The notes under the pieces: model-generated
The model's database searches: none
What the model saw: only the letters and a program-made list of their open reading frames with translations
What the model was told of the DNA's origin: nothing
Source of the DNA: an uncultured Lachnospiraceae bacterium
Lineage (GTDB): Bacteria; Bacillota; Clostridia; Lachnospirales; Lachnospiraceae
NCBI GenBank assembly: GCA_946538445.1
Contig: CAMNGO010000004.1
Coordinates: 1 to 31,701, forward strand
Length of the DNA stretch: 31,701 nucleotides
Direction: 5' to 3'
Shown: positions 9,501-16,991 of the stretch, in pieces
Layout of the letters: each line of letters starts with the position of its first letter
Position numbering within the stretch: the stretch's first letter is position 1
Translations under genes and position numbers: made by a program

Positions 9501-10471
9501 TCGATACAGTCCTTCACGCTCCCCGGGATCTCAATCCCGGCGGCAGCAGCATAGTCCCCGAAGCTCTCCTTAAAACCGGAAAACATGGTGTTCAATGACT
9601 GATAATTCTCCTGCACTTTGGCATCGGTATAAGCTTTCTTCTCTGCGGTCAGAGCAGCCTGGCTTGTCTTGAGACTGTTCAGATTGGCCTCGTAGGCCGC
9701 CTTGTTGGACTGGGCTTTGGACAGCTCCGTGTTGGCCTTGGCCAGTTTCTTATTGGTGGAATTCTGCTGTTTTTGAAGCTTCTTCTTTTGGGAATTCAAA
9801 GTGGACTTGCCATCGTTGATTTTATCCATTCCTTCATCGATCTCTTCCTGGGCATCCTCCATCTTACTTTCCACATGCTCTTCCAGTTTATCATTGATTT
9901 TTTTGATTTTGTCTTTATCCAGACGGATCTCCACCGTGTTGACGATGCCACCTGTGGCGGAGACGCTGGCCACACCGTCCTGCCTTTCAAGGTAGGGCTG
10001 CACATAATTCTCGGAAAATGCGGTGAGTTCCTTAAGGTCTTTGTCCGTATAATTCACATTGGCATAGATGGTGGCCATCATATCCATGCTGATTTCCAGG
10101 ATGTTGGGGGTCCCGCACCCCTCCGGATATTCGATGGAATTCACCGCCTGAGATACTCTCACAAGAGCGGAATCCAGATCGATATCCTCCACGAACTCCA
10201 GCATGACCAGACCGTAATTGTTGGAGGAAGTACTTATTACATTCTCCACCCCGCTGATCACACCCAGGGCAGACTCGGTGGGCTTGACGACCTCGATCTC
10301 TACTTCCTCCGGTGAAGCGCCGGGATCGGTCACAATCACTGCCAGGTAAGGCAGCTCCATATCAGGCAGAAGATTGGTCTGCATATTTGAAAGACTGACA
10401 AAGCCGATGGTAATTACGATGATTACCGTAACAAATGTCAGGAAAGGTTTTTTTACGAATAATTTTGTCAT
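6530..10471 (-). CDS. RND-superfamily exporter (AcrB/MMPL-like permease) with a large coiled-coil insertion
   Basis: A proton-driven membrane exporter; substrate unknown. The product is 1313 residues from the ATG at 10471 (MTKLFVKKPF, with GGGGT upstream); an in-frame extension to 10513 lacks support. The layout follows AcrB: TM1 (about 8-28), an extracytoplasmic porter domain, TM2-6 starting VLSSVLSSILLGASLAILVL, the TM4 motif GMLVDNSIVVMENIYR, a second porter half, and TM7-12 including MGTVVNNGIVFVDYVNQLR. The TM4 Asp-Asp pair of AcrB is Asp-Asn here, and the TM10 lysine is absent, as I recall for other Firmicute members. A roughly 255-residue insertion (about 193-449), mostly Lys/Gln/Glu/Ala coiled coil, interrupts the first docking subdomain after VEIRLDKDK. 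No membrane-fusion (adaptor) or TolC gene is adjacent. Its promoter lies inside the preceding terminator. Confidence 0.92.
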   Translation of the reverse strand: MTKLFVKKPFLTFVTVIIVITIGFVSLSNMQTNLLPDMELPYLAVIVTDPGASPEEVEIEVVKPTESALGVISGVENVISTSSNNYGLVMLEFVEDIDLDSALVRVSQAVNSIEYPEGCGTPNILEISMDMMATIYANVNYTDKDLKELTAFSENYVQPYLERQDGVASVSATGGIVNTVEIRLDKDKIKKINDKLEEHVESKMEDAQEEIDEGMDKINDGKSTLNSQKKKLQKQQNSTNKKLAKANTELSKAQSNKAAYEANLNSLKTSQAALTAEKKAYTDAKVQENYQSLNTMFSGFKESFGDYAAAAGIEIPGSVKDCIDHPDKFNAFVKWMTEMGYGDQISSLSVDSMKQLYQAVEVRIPEIDTELNNLKTEIAAAKATVDQINKKLKNLDKMQQAAIAGGYQAAAGFGAGQAQISAAQSQLDSAKEQLESAQDQLDESREDALSNANINALLTLDTLSSLISAQNFAMPAGYIDDKKDNQWLVEVGEEYEDVETLEKMVLTKIDGVGTITISDVADVITIDNAGERYSKVNGQDALMLSIYKASTASTGAVSKNIRQAFTELEEKYEGLSFTIMMNQGDYIDRVLSSVLSSILLGASLAILVLALFLRDVRPTVVVAFSIPFSVLFAIILMYFSKITINVMSLGGLCLGIGMLVDNSIVVMENIYRLRNKGYTAPQAAVYGARQVVGPIVASTITTVCVFLPMVYTTGIVSQLLIPFAFTISFALMASLLVAVTVVPSLGAVLLRKPKEKKSALYQKILDLYGKVLEFCLRLKFIPLLIAIGLFAFFAWRLSSTGLVLLDDMESNQITGSMLMGEKKDKETCFATADEAMRRIQEVEGVSKVSVMDGSTGLLTGLTGSASSDSYKSFTLYIITDEDIKTTEEFRRIIKDIQDVTSDIDCEEFTVASSAVGTMGNIMSQGMEVRITGSDQDQLITISDDIMKMMESVKGFENISNNIDEKNRQIHLTLRKNKLAKHNLTVAQVYQQISEKIASDKTAITLSYDDGDVDVNIVKDDRELLRYENLMDMKIKATETDEDGKSVEKEYKLSTFAKSKDGYTMDNITRENQVRYLSVTAETADDANTTLLSRELQKQIDQYSIPEGYTVEISGETEQVMDMITQMLKALALGLLLIYLVMVAQFQSLLSPFIILFTVPLAFTGGMIGLMIFDSAISAISMMGFMILMGTVVNNGIVFVDYVNQLRIKNVEKRAALIITGKTRMRPIIMTALTTILSMSVMVASNDAGNAMQKGMAIVVCFGLIYSTFMTLFIIPVMYDIFYRKKPLVIDVDDEIENIPDETEDLLAEHGYNN

Positions 10472-10511
10472 CTCTATACCCCGTAAAATCATTATCTGAG
10501 CAGTAATACAC

Positions 10512-10554
10512 AAAAAGACACCCTGTCATAAAATTATAAATGACAGGGTGTCTT
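10512..10554 (-). terminator. Rho-independent terminator of the cobalamin operon (after hemB)
   Basis: On the minus strand, AAGACACCCTGTCAT (10554-10540) and ATGACAGGGTGTCTT (10529-10515) form a perfect 15-bp stem around a 10-nt loop. The T-run at 10516-10512 includes the last two stem bases. It begins 13 nt after the hemB stop. There is no T-run on the plus side, so it should act in one direction only. Each arm also contains its own short dyad, GACA-N3-TGTC. Confidence 0.92.
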
Positions 10555-10561
10555 GCGTCAA
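10533..10561 (-). promoter_or_regulatory. Strong sigma-A-like promoter of the RND exporter, embedded in the hemB terminator
   Basis: On the minus strand, TTGACG (10561-10556) is followed after exactly 17 nt by a perfect TATAAT (10538-10533). The spacer is the left arm of the terminator hairpin, and the -10 lies in its loop. Start of transcription is predicted near 10526, about 55 nt before the RND start codon. GACA-N3-TGTC dyads at 10542-10552 (in the spacer) and 10517-10527 (at the predicted start) look like paired repressor sites. The regulator is not in the window. Confidence 0.75.
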
Positions 10562-10567
10562 CTGTTA

Positions 10568-11536
10568 TCAATAACCTTCCTTTATCCATTTTGCCACATC
10601 CAGGGCATGGTAGGTGATGATCATCTGGGCACCGGCACGTTTGAATCCGATCATATTCTCCATGACGATCCTCTTCTCATCGATCCAGCCGTTGGCGGCA
10701 GCTGCTTTCACCATGGAGTACTCCCCGCTTACATTGTAAACAGCGAGAGGCATATCCGTCTCCTGGGATGCCATCTTCAGGATATCCATGTAGGCAAGGC
10801 CCGGTTTGATGATCAGGATATCTGCGCCTTCATTGATATCATCCCACATATCCCTGAGGGCTTCCCTCGGGTTATGGTAGTCCATCTGATAAGTTTTTCT
10901 GTCGCCGAAACCGGGAGCAGAATGTGCTGCATCCCTGAATGGTCCGTAATAGCCGGAAGCCATCTTGGCTGTGTAGGACATGATCGGCACTGTCTTAAGG
11001 TCTGCCTCGTCCAAAGCTTCCCGAATGGCTGCCACATGGCCGTCCATCATATTGGATGGAGCTACCATATCTGCCCCTGCCTGAGCACAGGTAACAGCGG
11101 TCCTGGCAAGCAGCGGAAGGGTTTCGTCATTTAAGATCTCCCCGTCTTTGATCACGCCGCAATGGCCATGGGATGTGTATTCACACAGGCAGATATCAGC
11201 GATGACAATGAGTTCCGGGAATACCTTCTTGATATGGCGGATGGCTTCCTGGATGATTCCATGCTCGTTGTAAGCTTCTGAGCCTACTTCATCCTTGTGG
11301 GCCGGAATACCGAAAATGAGGATTCCTTTAACCCCTGCCTCCCGTATACGGTCAAGCTCTTCGTCGATCCGGTCGATGCTGTACTGGTAGATTCCGGGCA
11401 TGGAGCTGATGGGATTCTTCTGATTCTCCCCCTCCACCACAAAAATCGGGTAGATCAGGTCATCCACACTCACCGAAGTCTCGCGAACCAATGCCCGCAT
11501 GTACTCACTGGATCTTAATCTTCTTCTTCGAAACAT
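10568..11536 (-). CDS. hemB: Porphobilinogen synthase (delta-aminolevulinic acid dehydratase)
   Basis: Condenses two 5-aminolevulinate molecules into porphobilinogen. At 322 residues from the ATG at 11536, it shows the zinc-type metal site DICLCEYTSHGHCGV (three cysteines, about 116, 118 and 126), the two Schiff-base lysines in MSYTAKMAS (about 191) and ILIIKPGLAYMD (about 244), and the MDYHNPREAL region. The in-frame GTG at 11554 overlaps the upstream acetyltransferase stop. I prefer 11536 because an AAGGAGGAG ribosome binding site lies just before it and the mature N-terminus FRRRRLRSSEYMR aligns with the family. It is the last gene of the operon, far from hemA/hemL/hemC, which sit at the start. 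A terminator follows 13 nt after its stop. Confidence 0.97.
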   Translation of the reverse strand: MFRRRRLRSSEYMRALVRETSVSVDDLIYPIFVVEGENQKNPISSMPGIYQYSIDRIDEELDRIREAGVKGILIFGIPAHKDEVGSEAYNEHGIIQEAIRHIKKVFPELIVIADICLCEYTSHGHCGVIKDGEILNDETLPLLARTAVTCAQAGADMVAPSNMMDGHVAAIREALDEADLKTVPIMSYTAKMASGYYGPFRDAAHSAPGFGDRKTYQMDYHNPREALRDMWDDINEGADILIIKPGLAYMDILKMASQETDMPLAVYNVSGEYSMVKAAAANGWIDEKRIVMENMIGFKRAGAQMIITYHALDVAKWIKEGY

Positions 11537-11550
11537 GATACTCTCCTCCT

Positions 11551-11970
11551 TCACAATTCCAGATATGTAATCATTCCAGGACCAAGATCGTCCGTTGGTC
11601 TTGCAATGAACCCATACTTTTTATAAAATTCCTCTCTCCCTTTGGCACACATGAGACAAAACATCATGGTGGTACCGGGATAACCCAGCCCGGTGACAAA
11701 TTCCTTCAAAGTCCGAAGGATCGTCCCTCCGATGCCCTGCCCCTGAACCTCGGGACGGATGATCAGGTCCTGCACATAGCAGATCACAGCCCCGTCTCCC
11801 ACGATACGTCCCATACCTACTGCTTTTCCATCCTGAAATGCAGTAAGGACATACAGACTGTTGTTCAGAGCCCTCCTGGCCTGGTCCCGGGATAAGGGTC
11901 TGAAACCGACCGCCTCCCTCAATTCCAGGTAGGTATCTATATCCGGGAGATCTTCCACATATTTTACCAT
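11551..11970 (-). CDS. GNAT-family N-acetyltransferase
   Basis: A small cytoplasmic acyl-CoA-dependent acetyltransferase of unknown substrate. The GNAT core is clear: a strand-helix beginning, GKAVGMGRIVGDGAVICYVQ, then the acetyl-CoA pyrophosphate loop VQGQGIGGTILRTL (motif A, Q-x-x-G-x-G/A type), and the C-terminal FYKKYGFIARP. It has 139 residues from the ATG at 11970; a TTG at 11982 is also possible but sits directly against AGGAAG. It lies between the precorrin-2 dehydrogenase gene (50 nt upstream) and hemB (14 nt downstream), so it is co-transcribed with the pathway. No role for a GNAT enzyme in cobalamin synthesis is established that I know of, so a pathway function is only suggested by position. 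Confidence 0.88.
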   Translation of the reverse strand: MVKYVEDLPDIDTYLELREAVGFRPLSRDQARRALNNSLYVLTAFQDGKAVGMGRIVGDGAVICYVQDLIIRPEVQGQGIGGTILRTLKEFVTGLGYPGTTMMFCLMCAKGREEFYKKYGFIARPTDDLGPGMITYLEL

Positions 11971-12020
11971 AAAGCTACACAACTTCCTATCATTAAATTA
12001 TTATGTTCTCTCTTTATATT

Positions 12021-12689
12021 TCAGCCGTAAATTCCTTTCAGCTCCTCCTCCGTCAGAGGTCTTCTCCGGGAGAAGGCCTTCTCGGCTGCCTCTTTGAGAA
12101 TAGCCCTCCTGCGGCTCTCCTCAGGAAATGTTTCTTTCACATATTCTTTCACATCTCCCAGCTGGGCGGCAATCTCTCCATAGTAGTCCGGGACTGCTTT
12201 TTCGATCTCCTGTCTCACCTTTTTTGAAACGATGGGACTCTGACCGTCCGTATTGATCCCGATACTGATCTCCCCCTTCTTCACGATGGATGGAAAGAGA
12301 AAGCTGCACTCCTCGGGCGCATCAATGACATTGACCGGTATGCCGCGTTCCCTACACAAGGCAGCGATATAATGATTCACTTCCCTGTCATTGGTGGAAG
12401 CGATCACCAGGTCCGCCCCCTCCAGCCAATATTCAGGGGAGCCCTCCCTCCGGGATTCTCCGCAGTTTCCCGGCTTCAGGTGTGTATCCCCGGGAACAGA
12501 GATATCCAACAGATGAATCTGATCGGGAGACAGGAGCCTGACGATCCCCGGGTCCACCGCTGCGGAAACGACCTGTATCCGGGCATCATATCTAAGAAGG
12601 GTCTCAATCTTTCTGAGAGCTACTTTCCCTCCTCCGAAAACCAGACATGTCAAGGATGATATATCAATAAATAATGGAAATCTTGCCAT
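12021..12689 (-). CDS. Precorrin-2 dehydrogenase (CysG N-terminal/Met8/SirC type)
   Basis: Oxidises precorrin-2 to sirohydrochlorin (factor II) with NAD+, the step that feeds CbiK. The 222 residues begin with a Rossmann fold (PLFIDISSLTCLVFGGGKVA) whose GGGKVALRK loop is the NAD-binding and family signature. LVIASTNDREVNHYIAALCR follows, then a dimerisation part with FLFPSIVKKGEISIGINTDG and SPIVSKKVRQEIE. A helical C-terminal third fits the usual domain. No ferrochelatase activity can be judged from sequence. The start is 3 nt after the cbiP-cobO stop, so translation is probably coupled. Gene names in use include sirC and the 5' half of cysG. Confidence 0.93.
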   Translation of the reverse strand: MARFPLFIDISSLTCLVFGGGKVALRKIETLLRYDARIQVVSAAVDPGIVRLLSPDQIHLLDISVPGDTHLKPGNCGESRREGSPEYWLEGADLVIASTNDREVNHYIAALCRERGIPVNVIDAPEECSFLFPSIVKKGEISIGINTDGQSPIVSKKVRQEIEKAVPDYYGEIAAQLGDVKEYVKETFPEESRRRAILKEAAEKAFSRRRPLTEEELKGIYG

Positions 12690-12692
12690 ACT

Positions 12693-14804
12693 CTACTTCT
12701 CTATTCCTTTCCGGGCGGAGATTCCCCTGTCAAAGGGATGCTTTCTCTTGCAGATTTCAGAAACATAATCGGCATGGTCGATCATGCGCTGGGAGGGATT
12801 CCTTCCGCTTAATACCACTTCCAGGCCTTCCGGTTTTTCCTCCAGATGCCGGATCATTTTATCCTCGGAGAGGAGATTTTTATCTATGGCATACAGGCTT
12901 TCATCCAGCACCAGCATATCGTAATCCCCTGCCATCCGGAAGAGGCGGTCCAGCATCTCATCATTCTTTCGATGAAGATCAGCCAGTTCTTCCTCGTTCA
13001 TGGCGAACGTCCATTTCTCCACATCGAAGCTGGGGATCACCGTCACTCCCGGCAGATAATCAATGACATTTCTCTCACTGGAGCTGTTGTCCTTGAGGAA
13101 CTGGTAGAGAAGAACCTTCTTGCCGCTGCCGCTGGCCCGGGTGGTCAGGCCCATGACACAGGTGGTTTTGCCTTTCCCGTTTCCACAGTAAAGATGGACC
13201 AGTCCGACACCTGATGTGTCATCCCTGAGGCCGCCGCAGCCGATGGGGCCTTTCTCCGCTTCCTCTTTATCCTTCTTAAGGTCAGGGCTTTCCTCCGCGG
13301 GAGTTTCGGCTGATGCCTTATCTCCAAACAGGATCCGGTAGATCCTGTCCATATCCAGATTGTTTCTGATCAGATCTGCCAGCTTATCATACTGGATCTC
13401 TTTATATTCTGCAATGCTTAATTCGTCCGCCTCCGGGTCGATTCCCTTCTCCTTCATGATCTCGTGAACCAGACCGAAGACCAGTTCTTCATTGTCGAAG
13501 ATTCCGTGGAGATAGCTTCCCCAGATCCTCCCGTCCGGTGTCATGTAGGCATCTGTTCTTCCATCTTCCAGGGTGAGGATGGGAACTGCGTTACCCAGGT
13601 TTTCCGTCATACCCATATGGATCTCGTACCCTTCCACGCTGCGGTTTTCCAGATGGTAGAGATTATGATCCTCAGAGAAGGTACCCTGAATGCGGGTCCT
13701 GGTCTTATCCCCTTTGAAGGTGGTGGCCAGGTCCAGAAGTCCGAGTCCTCTCATGTCTCCACCATGTTCCACTCCTTCCGGATCATGTAATTCCTTACCC
13801 AGGAGCTGGAATCCTCCACAGATCCCGATGATGCGGCACCTGCGTGCCTGGCGGATTATGGCAGCCTCCAGACCATTTTCTATGAGCCACTCCATATCAG
13901 CCATGGTGTTTTTGGTTCCCGGGAGCAGGATCAGATCCGGTTCTCCCAGCTCTTTTTTATCTGTCACATATCGCAGGGATACTCCTTTGATCAGTTCAAA
14001 TACGCTGAAATCGGTAAAGTTGGAGATATGGGGAAGACGGATTACCGCCACATCGATCCCTTCCTGAATCTCTTTCTGGTTCAGGCGGTCAGAGAGGCTG
14101 TCCTCGTCATCCACATCGATTTTCTCCATAGGCAGAACCCCCAGGACAGGTTTCCCGGTGAGGTCCTCCAGCATCTTAAGACCCGGTTTCAGAATCTCCA
14201 CATCTCCCCGGAATTTGTTGATGACGATACCACAGAACCTGTCCTGGTCTTCCTGTGGAAGTAATTTGACCGTTCCGTAAGCGGAGGCGAAGACGCCTCC
14301 CCGGTCGATATCTGCCACCAGGATTACCGGGGCCTGGGCCATCTTGGCCATACCCATATTCACGATATCATTTTCCGCCAGGTTGATCTCCGCGGGGGAA
14401 CCCGCGCCTTCGATCACCACGATGTCATTTTCCTCTGCCAGGTGGCGGAAAGCTTTCATAACCTCCGGAGCCAGGCTGTCTTTCATCTTATAGTAGGCCT
14501 GGGCGCTTAAATTATCATAAACCTCCCCGTTTACGATAACCTGAGAGCCCATGTTGGAAGTAGGTTTCAAAAGGATGGGGTTCATCCAGTGGGTGGGTTC
14601 GATCATGGCAGCTTCCGCCTGCATGGCCTGGGCACGCCCGATCTCCAGCCCCTCCTTTGTGATATAAGAATTCAAAGCCATATTCTGGGATTTAAAGGGG
14701 GCAACCCGGTAGCCATCCTGCTTAAAGACCCGGCACAGACCTGCTGTGACAAAACTCTTCCCGGAATTCGACATGGTCCCCTGAACCATAATTGCTTTCG
14801 CCAT
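12693..14804 (-). CDS. cbiP-cobO: Fusion of cobyric acid synthase (CbiP) and corrinoid adenosyltransferase (CobO)
   Basis: Two successive cobalamin enzymes in one 703-residue chain. Residues 1-495 are CbiP: P-loop GTMSNSGKS (9-17), FKSQNMALNSY, IEGAGSPAEINL, and a class I glutamine amidotransferase domain with nucleophile Cys329 (GICGGFQLLG) and His433 (SYLHGIFDN). It amidates four side chains of adenosylcobyrinate diamide. A charged, low-complexity linker (about 496-532) leads to residues 533-703, a CobO-type ATP:cob(I)yrinate adenosyltransferase with P-loop CGNGKGKTT (540-548), DMLVLDESLYAID, LSGRNPSQRMIDHADYVSE and the ending HPFDRGISARKGIE. No stop or frameshift separates them. GGAGG lies 5 nt before the ATG. 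CbiA, the enzyme whose product is adenosylated, is three genes upstream. Confidence 0.96.
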   Translation of the reverse strand: MAKAIMVQGTMSNSGKSFVTAGLCRVFKQDGYRVAPFKSQNMALNSYITKEGLEIGRAQAMQAEAAMIEPTHWMNPILLKPTSNMGSQVIVNGEVYDNLSAQAYYKMKDSLAPEVMKAFRHLAEENDIVVIEGAGSPAEINLAENDIVNMGMAKMAQAPVILVADIDRGGVFASAYGTVKLLPQEDQDRFCGIVINKFRGDVEILKPGLKMLEDLTGKPVLGVLPMEKIDVDDEDSLSDRLNQKEIQEGIDVAVIRLPHISNFTDFSVFELIKGVSLRYVTDKKELGEPDLILLPGTKNTMADMEWLIENGLEAAIIRQARRCRIIGICGGFQLLGKELHDPEGVEHGGDMRGLGLLDLATTFKGDKTRTRIQGTFSEDHNLYHLENRSVEGYEIHMGMTENLGNAVPILTLEDGRTDAYMTPDGRIWGSYLHGIFDNEELVFGLVHEIMKEKGIDPEADELSIAEYKEIQYDKLADLIRNNLDMDRIYRILFGDKASAETPAEESPDLKKDKEEAEKGPIGCGGLRDDTSGVGLVHLYCGNGKGKTTCVMGLTTRASGSGKKVLLYQFLKDNSSSERNVIDYLPGVTVIPSFDVEKWTFAMNEEELADLHRKNDEMLDRLFRMAGDYDMLVLDESLYAIDKNLLSEDKMIRHLEEKPEGLEVVLSGRNPSQRMIDHADYVSEICKRKHPFDRGISARKGIEK

Positions 14805-14867
14805 ATAATCCTCCTGTCCTTATCTGTGTTCCTCACTATATCAAAACTTACTCCGGTCAGACGGAGA

Positions 14868-15938
14868 TCAATTCTCCGGAAGAATATTTCTCAATGCCCG
14901 GATCAGTTGGCAGTTGGATGTGTGATCCTTCACTGCAACCCTCCAGTAGTCTCTGCCCAGATTGACGTAATTACTGCAGTTTCTTATCATGATTCCCCTT
15001 TGCTCAAGTTCCCTGTCCAGATCCTCCCGGCCGGGTGCCCGGAAAAAGAGGTAATTTGCCTTTCCGTCGTAAAGACGGATGGGCAGTGATGCCATCTCAT
15101 TTTTCATGAAGGCCAGTTCCCGGGCAACGGTATCTATCACCCTTTCCTTGTAGTCTTTTAGAGACAGGGCGCAGATACCGGCCTCCTGGGCCAGGTTGCT
15201 GACGGACCAGGACTGTCCGGCCCGGTTGACTGCCTCTATGACGTCCGGATTACTGCTCAACAGGTATCCCAGACGGATTCCCGGAAGGGCGTATAATTTG
15301 GTAAATGATTTCAGAATGATCAGATTGTCATATTTTCCCAGATATGGTTTTAGGGTGAGATTTTCCTCTTCCCTGCAAATTTCCAGGAAGCACTCATCCA
15401 GCAGCAGGAAGACTCCTTCTTTTTTTGCCTTATCCAGCACTCTCAGCAGATAGTCCCTGTCCAGTAGGAGGCCGGTGGGATTGTTTGGATTGCAGAGGAT
15501 CAGCATATCGTACTCCCCTGTTATCTCAGGGATGAGGTCCTCCTTGGGCAGCAGGTCTTCATCCATTCTGTAATAAGTAATGTCAGCTCCGGCCGTCCGC
15601 AGAGCTTCCTCATATTCCACAAAAGCGGGTACCGGAAGAAGAACTTTCTTCGGTTTCATTCCAAATGCAAGACGGAAAAGAAGATCAGCGCCTCCGTTAC
15701 CGCAGGTGATCCATTCTTCCCTGACTCTATCATTCTCTGCTATGGCTTCCCGCAGTCTTGTACATTCCGGATCCGGGTAATTGATCATGTCATCGATGGA
15801 GGCAATGACTGTCTGACGGATCTCCTCCGGTATCCCGAGGGGGCTTATATTGGCAGAAAAATCCATGATCCGGTCCTGGCTGATTCCCAGTTCTTTGGCC
15901 TTCTTATAGATATTTCCGCCATGACAATCTGTTTTCAT
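14868..15938 (-). CDS. cobD: L-threonine-O-3-phosphate decarboxylase
   Basis: PLP enzyme that makes (R)-1-amino-2-propanol phosphate, the linker that CbiB attaches to adenosylcobyric acid. The 356-residue protein has the class I/II aminotransferase fold of the HisC family: GNGGADLLFRLAF, CNPNNPTGLLLD, LLLDECFLE and the PLP lysine in SFTKLYALPGIRLGY. HDHGGNIY-type N-termini are typical of CobD, and this one reads MKTDCHGGNIYKKAKELGIS. Histidinol-phosphate aminotransferase is the alternative from sequence alone, but the neighbour cbiB (33 nt upstream) and this N-terminus favour CobD. The 63-nt gap to cbiP-cobO contains a short CTCCG-N6-CGGAG hairpin without a strong T-run, which I do not call a terminator. 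Confidence 0.93.
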   Translation of the reverse strand: MKTDCHGGNIYKKAKELGISQDRIMDFSANISPLGIPEEIRQTVIASIDDMINYPDPECTRLREAIAENDRVREEWITCGNGGADLLFRLAFGMKPKKVLLPVPAFVEYEEALRTAGADITYYRMDEDLLPKEDLIPEITGEYDMLILCNPNNPTGLLLDRDYLLRVLDKAKKEGVFLLLDECFLEICREEENLTLKPYLGKYDNLIILKSFTKLYALPGIRLGYLLSSNPDVIEAVNRAGQSWSVSNLAQEAGICALSLKDYKERVIDTVARELAFMKNEMASLPIRLYDGKANYLFFRAPGREDLDRELEQRGIMIRNCSNYVNLGRDYWRVAVKDHTSNCQLIRALRNILPEN

Positions 15939-15971
15939 CTTCTCTAACCTCTGTTTTATTCTTTCTTTTTA

Positions 15972-16991
15972 TCATAGGATGCCTTTTCCCAGCCCTATCC
16001 AGAGAAGGGCAATGATTCCGATACACAGGATGAGCATGAGAAATGCACTTACGTACAGCAGCTGGTTGGTCCGCCGGATATCCTCGTATTCCACCGGCCG
16101 GATATCGTCACCAATGGTAGGTTTTACCACGGGTTTTCCGAAGTAAAGGTGGGTTCCCCCCAGCTGAATGTTCAAAGCTCCTGCCGCGACGGCTTCTGTC
16201 TGGGCACTGTTGGGGCTGAGATGATTAAACCTGTCCCTGTGGAAAATCCGGATGGCGCCGGCTGTATCCAGCTTCAGGATAGCGGTGGCAAGTATCATGA
16301 GCAGGGCCGCGATTCTGGCAGGGATAAAATTGCAGATATCATCCAGATGTGCCGATGCATATCCCAGATGGATCAGTTCTTCATTCTTATATGCAACCAT
16401 GGAATCCAGTGTATTCACCGCCTTGTAAGCAAAGCCCAGAGGGGCCCCTCCCAAAGCGATAAAAAACATGGGAGCGATGACACCGTCAGCCGTGTTTTCC
16501 GCGATGGTTTCCACATCTGCCTTGGCAACCTCACTCTCGTCCAGCTCCATGGTATCTCTGCCCACCAGATAGGAGATCTCTATCCTTGCTCCGGCCAGAT
16601 CGCCTGCTTTCAGTCTGTCATAAACTTTCATGGATTCTTTCTTCAGACTTTTCGTGGCAAGAATCTGATAGATGAAGAAAGCCTCCAGAGCAAAGGCAAG
16701 CATAGGATGGATCTTTCCGGCCAGAAACAGTATCCCGTAAATCACAAAAAATGTGCCCAGCACGATCACTGTGGTCAGTAAGTAGCCACACAGAAGCTCT
16801 GATTTCTCCTTCCGCTCCATACCTCTCTCTCTGGCCTCCTGGTAGGAGCAGCCGTAGATCATCCTCTGCATCCCGTTTTTCAGTTTCGTGATAAACCACC
16901 CGATGATCTGTACCGGATGGATGAGACCATGGGGGTCTCCGATCAAGAGATCCAGGAAAAATCCCAGGATCATCGCATAAATCATTTTCAT
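15972..16991 (-). CDS. cbiB: Adenosylcobinamide-phosphate synthase
   Basis: Integral membrane enzyme that joins aminopropanol phosphate to adenosylcobyric acid. At 339 residues, family motifs are GDPHGLIHPVQIIGWFI near the N-terminus, DRLKAGDLAGAR, VGRDTMELDE, VETIAENTADGVIAP, APLGFAYKAVNTLDSM and the HLDDICNFIPAR loop. Hydrophobic helices lie at the N-terminus, about 65-105, 170-190, 225-245 and at the C-terminus (LLYVSAFLMLILCIGIIALL). The ATG overlaps the cbiA stop by 4 nt (ATGA), implying translational coupling. cobD, which supplies its substrate, follows 33 nt downstream. Confidence 0.96.
   Translation of the reverse strand: MKMIYAMILGFFLDLLIGDPHGLIHPVQIIGWFITKLKNGMQRMIYGCSYQEARERGMERKEKSELLCGYLLTTVIVLGTFFVIYGILFLAGKIHPMLAFALEAFFIYQILATKSLKKESMKVYDRLKAGDLAGARIEISYLVGRDTMELDESEVAKADVETIAENTADGVIAPMFFIALGGAPLGFAYKAVNTLDSMVAYKNEELIHLGYASAHLDDICNFIPARIAALLMILATAILKLDTAGAIRIFHRDRFNHLSPNSAQTEAVAAGALNIQLGGTHLYFGKPVVKPTIGDDIRPVEYEDIRRTNQLLYVSAFLMLILCIGIIALLWIGLGKGIL

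Noticed and set aside
10471..10513. Longer RND start 14 codons upstream
   Set aside because: The extra residues are not like an RND N-terminus, and the ATG at 10471 has the better ribosome binding site and the typical start MTKLFVKKP.
14805..14867. Hairpin CTCCG-N6-CGGAG between cobD and cbiP-cobO as a terminator
   Set aside because: Only 5 bp and followed by a mixed sequence with at most four T; translation signals for the next gene follow at once.
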